In this document: positions 10,111-19,500 of the stretch, piece by piece
Position numbering within the stretch: the stretch's first letter is position 1
How the letters are laid out: every line of letters starts with the position of its first letter
Assembly (NCBI GenBank): GCA_964058845.1
Contig: CAXKVR010000063.1
Location: forward strand, 1 to 28,081
Direction of reading: 5' to 3'
Length of the DNA stretch: 28,081 bases
Source of the DNA: Carex sylvatica
Taxonomy: Eukaryota; Streptophyta; Magnoliopsida; Poales; Cyperaceae
Position numbers and translations under genes: made by a program
The notes under the pieces: generated by a model
Told to the model about the DNA's origin: nothing
The model's database searches: none
Seen by the model: only the letters and a program-made list of their open reading frames with translations

Positions 10111-10251
10111 GAAATTCTTGTGAACTGATCTGGCTGAAAAATATTATCAATATTTTACAAACGTTGTCAACGTTTTTCCACTGTAAATTTTGTTCCAAAA
10201 TGAACTAATTTAATTGCTATGAATTGTATTGAAGTGAAAATTTAATATACC

Positions 10252-11661
10252 TTATTCTCTGAGTTCTAACATGCCTAATTTAAATCTTAATTCATTGTGT
10301 TGTTGAGTATTCAAAGGTTTTGTGAATATATCGGTAATTTGATTTTTGGTGTCGATATGTATGAGTTCTATTTCACCTTTCTCAATATGATCCCTAATAA
10401 AATAATATCTTATTTCTATGTGCTTGGTTCTAGAATGGAGAACCATATTTTTTAATATCATTATGGCACTAATATTGTCACATATTATTGGTACGTTGCG
10501 AAAGCAAATTTCATAATCATTTAGACTTTGGATCATCTAAAGAATTTGTGTGCAACAACTACCGGCCACTATATACTCGGCTTCCGTTGTGGAAAGGGCA
10601 ACCGAGGTTTGTTTGCGACTTGACCATGAGACAAGTGATCCACCAAGAAATTGGCATGTACCACTTGTACTCTTTCTATCCATTCGGTCTCTGGCAAAAT
10701 CAACATCGGCATATCCTTTTAGGTCTAAATTCGATTGTTTGCCATACCATAATCTCAAATTTAAACTATCCTTGATATATTTAAGAATTCTTTTAATAAC
10801 TTTCAAGTGCAATTCTTTGGAATTTTCTTGATACCTAGCACATAGACATACCGCAAATATTATATCGGATCTATTAGCTATTAAATAGAGTATGCTACCT
10901 ATCATAGCTCGGTATTGAGTGATGTCGATCGATGTGTCATTCAGATCCGAGTCAAGATATGCATTGGTTGCCATTGGTGTCTTGCTCGTATTGCTCTCGG
11001 TCATTCCAAATTTCTTAATTAATTCCTTCGCATACTTAGTTTGGCTCACAAATGTGCCCTCCATGAGTTGCTTGATTTGGAGTCCTAAGAAGAAATTTAA
11101 TTCACCCATCATGCTCATCTCAAATTCACTACTCATAAGAAAAGAAAATTTCTCAGTAAGTGCCGCATTAGGTGATCCAAAAATTATGTTATCTACATAG
11201 ATTTGTACTACCAAAAGTGATCCATCTCTTTTCTTAGTGAAAAGAGTTGTATCATTTTTACCTCTAATAAATTTATTTTTAATTAGAAAGAAATTTAGTC
11301 TACCGTACCATGTCTTTGGGGCTTGTTTGAGTCTATAAAGTACTTTGGTAAGTCTATAGACATGAGTAGAAAATGTCGGATCAACAAAGTCTTGTGGTTG
11401 GTTAACATATACTTCCTCATCTATGAATCTATTCAAGAATGCACTTTTAACATCCATTTGAAATAGTTTAAAATTTTTGTTTGAGACATATGCTAAAAGC
11501 ATTTGAATGGATTCTAGACGAGCTACGGGTGCAAAGCTTTCCTCAAAATCAATACATTCTTGTTGTTTGTACGCTTGAGCTACCAATCTAACTTTGTTTC
11601 TAATAATATTTTTATCATCATCCTTTTTTTTTCTAAAGACACGTTTGGTACCAATGATCAT
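10252..11661 (-). pseudogene. Copia reverse transcriptase and RNase H (inactivated)
   Basis: The frame 11661-10537 carries the reverse transcriptase (start at GTKRVF, catalytic Asp in [29 protein letters not shown]) and then RNase H ([29 protein letters not shown]). A TAG at 10539-10537 interrupts it, and 10536-10252 continues in the same frame with the RNase H end (SRTKHIEIRYYFIRDH, IDTKNQITDIFTKPLN). The second Asp of the catalytic YVDD motif is Asn (AAC at 11190-11188), which should abolish polymerase activity. Between this block and the upstream integrase segment, pol shifts frame near 11680-11665. Confidence 0.92.
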
Positions 11662-11730
11662 TCTATCATTTAGTTTAGGTACAAGTTTCTTTCAAATTGA
11701 GCAAGTTCTTTTTGCATGGCACAAATTCAA

Positions 11731-12766
11731 TTAGGGTTTACATTTGCATATTTTAAAAAATTTAGGTTCAATATTAAATACAAATGCACAATGTCCAATC
11801 ATTTGATTTAAGTTGGATCTTATCTTAACCATTTCCCTTGGATCCCCAATTACATTAGAGAGAGGATGAGAAGGTACTTTCCTTAGGTCTTTGGAAATTT
11901 GGTACTCGATTCGTGGAGGTTGTATCTCTTCGATTTCCATACTATCAACTATTGAATCTGTCTCTATATTGGTTGCATCCACCACTATTGAATTTGTTTC
12001 AACATTTGTTGCATCTATGTTGGGTTGAGTTTGCTCGGATGGATTCTCAATTGTGTTGGTGCTTGCCTCGACTCCATCTTGGTCAAGAGTTGGTACTTCA
12101 ATATCTACAATTTGAATACCTTGCTCGACCTTTTGATTAGCACCTTCATCAAATTTAACATGCATGGATTCAATAACAACCCGTTGTGATGCTATGTATA
12201 TTCTATAAGCTTTACTTGATATTGAATACCCTACAAACACTCCCTCAATTGATTTAGAATCAAATTTTATTACTTTAGGGAATTCATCAAGAACAAAGCA
12301 TTTAGATCCAAATACCCTAAAATGAGATATCTTTGGCTTATACCCCTTCCATAGCTCATAAGGTGTTTTATTCAAAATAGACCTTATGAGGTTTTACACG
12401 ATTTATCATGTAGCATGCCATATTAGGCTTCGGTCCAAAGGTGTTTACAAACTCAACTAAGGTTTGGTTTTTTCTCTCAACTACCCCCATTTTGTTGAGG
12501 TGTGCGAGGAGCCGAATACTCATGTTTATATCCCCTTTTAGAGCAAAGTTGATCAAATTTTGTATTTTCAAATGCCCCCCATGGCCACTTCTAATCCTAA
12601 TAATTTTTAATCCATTTTCATTTTTAACACGTTTGCAAAATTCAATTAAGTTACTAATTGTTTCATCCTTATGTTGTAGGAACAAGACCCAAGTAAAGCG
12701 ACTATAGTCATCTACAATCACATATGCATATTTTTTTTGACCAAACTTGGTACACTTATGGGTCAA
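11731..12766 (-). pseudogene. Copia integrase core and C-terminal part (frameshifted, catalytic Asp lost)
   Basis: The frame 12766-12368 holds the core with YVIVDDYSRFTWVLF (first catalytic Asp) and GVVERKNQTLVE (catalytic Glu). The second Asp is replaced by Gly in RSGHGG (GGC at 12586-12584). The stretch after TLVE looks shortened compared with the family. At about 12370 the frame shifts to 12375-11731, which carries NKTPYELWKGYKPKISHFRVFGSKCFV, the usual post-core Copia block, and then an acidic linker leading to the reverse transcriptase. Strand transfer activity is not expected. Confidence 0.9.
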
Positions 12767-12769
12767 AAT

Positions 12770-13382
12770 AGGTCTATGTGTAGTAATTGTAGGGGTTTAT
12801 CGGTTGATACCATGTCTTTGGATTTAAAACTACTTTTGGTTTGTTTACCTTGAATACATGCATCGCATAATCCTTCAAGTTCTAGTTTATGTGTTGGTAA
12901 ACCACGAACTAGGTCTAATTTAACTAATTTTCAAATTGTATCAATTGAAACATGACCTAATCTTCGATGTCATAATCTAGATCCTATTGATATGGCACTT
13001 AGACAAGTCTCACGAAATCAAAATGGATAAAGTAATAAATATTTTTCTTTCTTTTACCCAAGTATATTAAAGCATCATCCGAAGACCTAACTAAATAACA
13101 AGCATCGATATCAAATTTTGCATAATAACCGGAGTCGCATAACTTACTAACATTAAATAAGTTATAATCTAACCCATCAATAAGGTATACATTGGATATG
13201 GTCAAGTGTTGGTTACCAATTGAGCCTATTCCAATAATATAGCTCTTCATTTGATTATTTTCAAAGGTAACCGTACCTCCATCATATAGTTCTAAGAGTT
13301 TAAAAATAGATTTATCACCAGTCATATGGTGTGAGCATCCAATGATCCAAGCACTTTTCTTTTGAGTTGTAATCAAACACAT
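12770..13382 (-). pseudogene. Copia protease and GAG-pre-integrase region (protease active site deleted)
   Basis: The frame 13382-12999 contains the protease start as AWIIGCSHHMTGDKSIF, then GIGSIGN, LDYNLFNVSKLCDSG and a ligated-tail-like segment. The Asp-Ser that should precede Gly-Cys-Ser in the family's active site is absent: the codons TGG ATC ATT GGA (13349-13338) pass straight through, consistent with a clean six-base deletion. Downstream in another frame (about 12985-12780) is the GAG-pre-integrase zinc-binding block with HRRLGHVS and CDACIQGKQTK. A TGA and a frameshift at about 12765 separate it from the integrase core. Confidence 0.88.
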
Positions 13383-13499
13383 CTACAAAGTATATATTAG
13401 TTATTGTTGAAATAGTAACTAACATATATCTTATTTTAATTTTTCCCTTTGTTTTTGGTAATTTAAATAAGCTATGGGAGATTAAGTGTGAACCTAAGT

Positions 13500-14086
13500 T
13501 AGTTTAGCTTTAGGAACCCAAATAATATTTTGTTTGTTGTATGCATTCCTAAATTTACATTCTAAAGAAGTGTGGTCATTTTTGCAACAATAGTTACACA
13601 AAGTAATCGATTGTTTTTTAGTAGTAGAATCTTGTTTGAAAGTGGATGGGTATTGGTATTTCACCTCATGCAAATTACTATTGTGTTTACTAAATGACTT
13701 ATTTGCAATTCTTGATGAGAAATTTTTGTTTTATTAGAGTTAAATTTATTGTGATGTTGAGAAACATCTCTTGACAAATTATTTCTTTGAGTTTGATTTT
13801 GAAAACTATTTTTATTTTTGAGTTCATAAAACCATCCATCGGGTCCCTTGAAATAAGTTTTGTTTGACCCTTTTGGATTAAAAGTGTTCCTATCATGATT
13901 TTGAAAATTATTTTTGTTCTTATAATTTTTATGACTATACTTATACTTAAATGCATGATTTGATTTAGCATTTGAAGTTTGAGAAGTATTTACTTTGCTT
14001 AATTCTTTTTGCAATGGAGTATTACCCTTTTTGGTGTGGAATTGAAATATAGTATATTCTTTGCAATCAAAGTTAAGATTTTTCAA
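13500..14086 (-). pseudogene. Gag distal region with CCHC zinc knuckle
   Basis: The frame 14086-13661 is an Asn/Lys/Gln-rich basic segment (KNYKNKNNFQNHDRN, GPDGWFYELKNK), typical of low-complexity gag sequence. After a frame change, a perfect CCHC zinc knuckle of the form C-x2-C-x4-H-x4-C is encoded at 13598-13557 (C-NY-C-CKND-H-TSLE-C). It is followed by IIWVPKAKL, a common lead-in to the protease in Sireviruses. The segment would bind element RNA in the virus-like particle. It is broken by frameshifts. Confidence 0.75.
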
Positions 14087-14472
14087 AGATTTTTATTCAT
14101 TAACCTTAGTTGATATTTGAGAATGCTCCCCTTTTTCTTTCGGGCCTTGTATGTGGTTAGATTCAAATGGGGATTTACCATTCTCAAATCCAAGACCAAT
14201 TTTATCTATTTTGCGATTAGATTGGCCATAGATTAAACTATTCACATAGTAAGGATCTAGACTAGTGACATTTGAAAGTTAATTAGAATATCTTAATGCC
14301 CTATTTTTAGTCTCTAAGGTTTGAATTTTAACTTTTAATATACATATTTCACATATGTGTGATACTTTTAAATTTTAATTTCACAATCTAACATGTCATT
14401 TTTAGTAATTAATTTTTGAATGATACCTTTATTTTCAATCAAGGTTCTATTTGACTCATCAAGGAGAGATTG

Positions 14473-15040
14473 TCACCTAGTTTCATCATCGTACCGTGTT
14501 AGAATTCTATTTGTAAAATTGCTTGTCTCATTGGTGATTATACAATTGGCTTCATCAATTATTTCACTATATTCTTCACCACCCTCAATTTCATTGTCAA
14601 ATTCAAGTTCGGTCTCATAACCATCAAAACTAAGGTTCGAATGTACCTCATTAGCGAAGCTTGTTGAAGTATCGATTTCACCATCTCCCTTCTTGGTGTA
14701 TCTTGTTTTTGCAAGATCCATGAGAAATTTGATGGTGGTCTCATCGGTGATGTTCTTGCTTGCAATAATTGAGTCCATGTCGAATGTAGAGGGATCTTCA
14801 TTTACACTTGCCATCAATGTAAGGTTGATTTCTTGTTCATCCTCCAACTCTGGATCGGATTGCTTCACCTCGCTATCATCCGAAAACAATGCTTACATTG
14901 ATTTAGCCTTTTTTTTGCCTTTGTACCCTTCGTACTTTTGTCTTTGCCTTCTATCTTGTTGCCCTTCACCATCCACATTTTTCAATTGAGGAAAAAGTTT
15001 GAAGCAAGTTTAGATAGTGTGACCCTCTCTATGGCAAGTA
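14473..15040 (-). pseudogene. Gag fragment beginning inside a truncated zinc knuckle
   Basis: Reading down from 15040 the sequence gives TCHREGHTI, stop, TCFKLFPQLKN, then a Lys/Arg/Gln-rich stretch, a stop near 14893, and the open frame 14889-14473, which is acidic (SDDSEVKQSDPELEDEQE, NLTLMASVNE). The C-x4-H-x4-C part of a zinc knuckle is present, but its first Cys position is Phe, at the junction with LTR sequence. All gag sequence normally upstream (N-terminal and capsid parts), the primer-binding site and most of the 5' LTR are missing. From 14472 to 14087 the frames are closed by many stops. Confidence 0.7.
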
Positions 15041-15042
15041 AA

Positions 15043-15205
15043 AAAAACTTGATAAATTTCTTCATGATTTTTTCAGTTCAAGTATTCCATCTTGCAATTC
15101 CAATTAGTTTGAATCTGCATAACTCTAAAAATAAAAAAAAATTATAAAATTCAATAATTATATATTTTGTAAATTAGTTAAATTGACGAAAAAACACAAC
15201 CAACG
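15043..15205 (-). repeat. 5' LTR remnant (first about 163 bp only)
   Basis: It matches 5178-5345 in order and orientation, from the LTR start (here CGTTGGTTG rather than TGTTGGTTG) to AACTTGATAA(A/G)TTTCTTCATG. It breaks off in an A-run at 15041-15047 directly against gag sequence. The missing LTR part and leader were probably lost in one deletion. Confidence 0.8.
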
Positions 15206-16358
15206 CATCTCAATTCAAGCGATCCACAATTTCTCCGAGTATTATCTGACCAGATTGAATCAAGTTCACTCAATTTGCACCTCTGATATCAGATGTTGCC
15301 GACGGTGAATTTGGGTTCATAAATTGCAAGCGACGTCTACTGCTAGTTGAAAATGACAACCAATTAGAAAATATGACATGACACGGGGTCTAATCTGCAT
15401 AAAGCCAGTCGCATTAATGCATGCCGTCTCCAATACGTCCGATTTCAAGAAGTCAAAAAGTCAAACACAAAACCAGTCTTGCACTCTTCAGCTTTTTCTT
15501 CATTTAATTGACACTCTGTGGTCCTCGTTTTCTGGCCAGAGATACAAGCGGTCAAATTTTATGGCTTTTAAAAGAAGTGATAATGTTTTTTATTATTATT
15601 ATTGTTTGATTCCGATTAAATTAATCGTCGTTTGAACCCCTACAAAGTTGGAATTTCAATTTACTACTCACGATATAAAAAATACTAAGAATTAATTATT
15701 CGTATTAGCACAATAATTAATTTTTGCAGTTATTTTTAAAAAATTATATAAAATAACTTAATTGAAAATTTTCACATTGTTTAAGCATAGCTAAGAGTTT
15801 ACACATTATATTTAAAGGAAGCTAACCAGTATAGAAATAACTTTTAAAATAAATGTACTAATAATTACAATCATGTATTTTTTTTAGTTCTGCTTAATGT
15901 AGGGATCTTTTTGGTAATTTTATACCCAAACACATAAATCATCATATCTTCTAACTTCTTCTTAAATTTAATCTTCTTTTTCTAAGTGCGTGTTTAAAAA
16001 AAAAATTTCTGCATCTAAATCTATTTTAAAAAACTGGTTTTTAGACTACAACCTGAATTTTAAGAGCCCCAGTTATGACATGTATACCGTATACGGCTTC
16101 TAAATTAATATTGCATGACTTGGAAGGATACAGCTATAAATACTGCTTATTAGGGGGTCTCAGTGTTAATGTCGCAAAAAAATCACCTAGGATTAATTGC
16201 GAACAAGCCCTCAAAAAAGCACTTATCTGCTGGCCAACCCAATTAATCATCAAGTTTCAACGGTCAAAGTTTTTGATGCAATATTCTTTTCAGGACAAGA
16301 AAAGAGGCAGCACCCCTCTCTTGACTACAGACTATGTCAAACCTTTACTGGAAGAAAA
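15206..16358 (+). promoter_or_regulatory. Upstream region of the ABCG gene
   Basis: About 1.15 kb between the retrotransposon's 5' edge and the TATA box. It is AT-rich and contains GTCAA W-box cores at 15452, 15460 and 15550 and a TTGACC core (minus strand) at 16262-16268. It also holds a GTATACCGTATAC repeat/palindrome at about 16082-16094. The open frames 15378-15635 and 16075-16365 show no family resemblance and no splice context. The retrotransposon sits only about 1.1 kb upstream of the transcription start. Confidence 0.5.
16262..16268 (-). promoter_or_regulatory. W-box (TTTGACC) about 100 bp upstream of the TATA box
   Basis: The plus strand reads CGGTCAAAG, so the minus strand carries TTTGACC, the core bound by WRKY factors. 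Further GTCAA cores lie at 15452, 15460 and 15550. Plant PDR transporter genes are commonly stress- and pathogen-responsive, which fits, but single cores occur often by chance. Confidence 0.35.
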
Positions 16359-16365
16359 TATATAA
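16359..16365 (+). promoter_or_regulatory. TATA box of the ABCG gene
   Basis: TATATAA is followed by CCCCTATCTCCACCCCC. It lies 167 bp upstream of the ATG. A start site about 30 bp downstream would give a 5' UTR of roughly 130 nt. No competing TATA box was seen between here and the ATG. Confidence 0.55.
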
Positions 16366-16452
16366 CCCCTATCTCCACCCCCTAATCAATACCAAACAGG
16401 ACTGAACCCAAGCGCACGGCACAACAGAGAGCTAGAAGATTCAAATCCGACG

Positions 16453-16520
16453 CTTCAACCATTGCACTGCTTTGAAATTACATTCTGAGACTTCAACAAT
16501 TTCACTGCTTTGAAATTACA
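16453..16520 (+). repeat. Duplicated 30-bp segment in the 5' UTR, ending 5 nt before the ATG
   Basis: The two copies (16453-16482 and 16491-16520) share CACTGCTTTGAAATTACA exactly and differ only at a few positions in the CTTCAACNATT start. They are offset by 38 bp. There is no ATG in the repeats, so no upstream ORF is created. Confidence 0.85.
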
Positions 16521-16525
16521 AAAAG

Positions 16526-19500
16526 ATGATGGAGATGGGCAGGGTCGGCAGCCTCGCCGGCAGCATGCGAGGCAGTGTATCACGAAGCATGTCATCGTGG
16601 CGTGGCGGGTCAAGTGGGAGTAACATATTTGGCCGGTCGGTCAGAGAGGAGGATGATGAGGAGGCGCTGAAATGGGCCGCTATAGAGAAGCTCCCGACAT
16701 ATGATAGGATGAGGAAAGGAATGCTTCTGACTGATAACAATGGAGTGCCCCATGAGGTCGACATAGATGGACTCAGCGTGCAAGAGAGGAAAACCCTTTT
16801 AGAAAGGCTGATAAGGACAGCAGAGGAGGATAACGAGAGGTTCCTTTTGAAGCTGCGGAACCGTATGGAACGGTTAGTTTAATTTTACTCGAATTTTCGA
16901 TCATTTGGTGAAGTCTTGAAATACCATTTATGAAATTTTAACTGCAAGATTTTGACAGTTTGTTCCTCTATTTCTTTTTGCAGTGTTGGGATTGATAACC
17001 CAACAATTGAGGTGCGTTTTGAGAATCTAAACATAGATGCTGAGGCTTACGTCGGCAATCGTGGAATTCCAACCTTCACAAATTTCTTCACCAACACTGT
17101 GATGGTAAAATTCCGATAGTACCTTGATAAGAAGTTAACTAAAAAATTTTGAACAATGCAAATTTCAAGTACAAAATACAGCTTCTGAATTTCAATTTAT
17201 GATTTATTTCCTGTTGGTGAACAGGATGTGTTGAGCTACCTCCGTATAGTTCCGAGCGGTAAGAAGCCGATCTCGATTCTCCAAGACATAAGTGGAGTTG
17301 TTAAACCTTGCAGGTTAAGTAAAGAAGCAAATCTTTTTCTACTTATACTTCGTTCTGTCCAATTTGTATATTTTTGAATTTTTTATTGATGAATTTTGAT
17401 TAATTGCAGGATGACTCTGCTTTTAGGACCCCCCGCATCGGGGAAAACTACCTTACTGCTAGCTCTGGCTGGAAAGCTTGATTCAGAACTCAAGGTACAA
17501 TTATAAATGTAGTCAAACTGATGCCTGTCCCTTTCTACTTCACAAATCAATTTCAGATGTTACCATATGAACCGTAAAATCCCAAAATTTGTTTATGTAC
17601 ACAAAAAATGATCACATTTGTTCCAAGAAAACAGAGGAGCCTCCGCTGCATCATTTCAAAAGAAGAAAATTTTGAACATATAATTCCTTTTCAATCTTTG
17701 CTTGAAATGATTCTGAAACTTTTTATTAAAACTCAATACATAATCAAACACATTATTGTTTCTAATTTTCTGTTGAAAACAACGCACACAGGTGTCGGGA
17801 CGAGTTACATACAATGGCCACGACATGGATGAGTTTGTACCTCAGAGAACCTCAGCTTATATCGGCCAGCATGATCTTCACATTGGAGAAATGACAGTTA
17901 GGGAAACCTTGACTTTTTCAGCACGGTGCCAAGGAGTTGGGACCCGTTATGGTATTGTTTCAATATATATATATATATATATTTTTTTTGAAAAAGGCAA
18001 AAAGGCTCATTTCATTACTGAAATTTGTTAAACACATAGGTCCAGGTCCAGGTATTGTTTCAATATATAAAATAAAACTATGAAATTGCTTATGAACAGA
18101 TTAATTTAGTTCCCATTTCCCAACAAACATATATGTCAACACGGACAAACACTGTACAGTGGAATGGTCAACCTTTTATTTATTTATTTTATTTTTTTCA
18201 GTCAATTTTGATGTTTAGTTGAGTAGTTAAGAAATGCAATCCTCAATATCTAATGATGTAATATGATTCGTTGTATGATATATTCAGATATGTTGACTGA
18301 GCTTTCAAGAAGAGAAAAGGAAGCAAAGATTATACCAGATCCGGATATTGATGTGTACATGAAGGTATAAAATCATTTTTTTTCTTTTTTTTTTTAAAAA
18401 GAGTTATCAATTTTCATGTCCTTAAATGGCGAGATGTATCACCGGTAACCTCAGAATCTGATGTCATGTGTACTTTTGATGCAAATAGGCGATATCTGTG
18501 GAAGGCCAGGAAATTGTTATTACCGATTACATCCTTAAGGTGAGCATTTGACTCAATGCATATAATGAGTAAAACTTTACGAGTATTAAGCTGGAAGTAT
18601 AATTTAACTCAATAATAATTTGGTAGATTTTGGGTCTGGATATCTGTGCCGATACAATGGTAGGCGACTCGATGATTCGGGGCATTTCCGGCGGACAGAA
18701 GAAACGTGTCACAACAGGTACATGATTATGCAAAAGATAAATTTCAAGTTTACTTCAACAAACTTACGGAGAACAGGGAACATAGGTATTGGGCTTTTCT
18801 AACTTAGAGCCCAGCCCAAAGAGGATCAGGTATTCTGGGCCTCTTTTAGTTTTCGGGTCCAAACTCAAATTTTGAGCTACGGATCCGGATCCGGACCCGG
18901 GGAGATTTCGGTTTCCTCTCTTACGCCTTGTACCAAATCCATCGGTATGGTCATGCTAGCGTGAGTTTGACATTCTGTGGGGAAGAGTGGGACATTTAGT
19001 AGTGGTCCTCTATGGTGGCACTGGTATAGTAGAGAAGATTTGGACAGCTATGGAGGGTTTTTGGGTCAGAATGCTTTCACCGACTAAAACATGCTTTCTT
19101 AAAAAATATCCCAGTGGAATCTGTTTCTGTGTATACAAGGTGTTCGACACAATGTCCAAGTGATAGTTCTGTTGATTCACTGAGACAACAACACGAGATA
19201 TGTTAAAACATTGAGATCAACATTCTGGATTACATAAATGAGTTAAAATTAATACTATGTAATGCATCTGCAGGTGAAATGCTTGTGGGGCCAGCTAAGG
19301 CACTTTTCATGGACGAAATATCAACTGGGCTTGACAGCTCCACCACGTACCAGATTGTGAACTCTCTGAGGCAATCGGTACACATTCTCGGGGGTACAGC
19401 AGTCATCGCACTGCTTCAACCAGCACCAGAGACATATGACCTCTTTGATGACATTTTGCTTTTGTCTGAGGGGAAAATTGTGTATCAAGGCCCACGTGAG

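Larger units (their letters stand above)
4495..15205 (-). mobile_element. Decayed Sirevirus-like Ty1/Copia LTR retrotransposon with env-like ORF
   Basis: The element reads right to left. It has a 5' LTR remnant (15205-15043), gag pieces, CCHC zinc knuckle, protease, integrase, reverse transcriptase, RNase H, a 92-bp tandem array, an env-like ORF, a polypurine tract and a 3' LTR starting at 5345. The Copia order (integrase before reverse transcriptase), the GGGGGAGATTG tract before the LTR and the third ORF after pol point to the Sirevirus lineage. The right end is fixed by homology between the two LTR pieces. The left end near 4495 is uncertain, because the 5' LTR is too truncated to define it and no target-site duplication was found. 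All frames are interrupted and three catalytic residues are lost, so it cannot be autonomous. A foreign insertion lies at 5558-6935. Confidence 0.85.

Noticed and set aside
10488..11200. Plus-strand open frames over the reverse transcriptase
   Set aside because: They are antisense shadows of the RT/RNase H frame, which has clear motifs on the minus strand.
16075..16385. Short open frames just upstream of the ABCG gene
   Set aside because: They overlap the TATA box and likely promoter, and no protein family is recognised.
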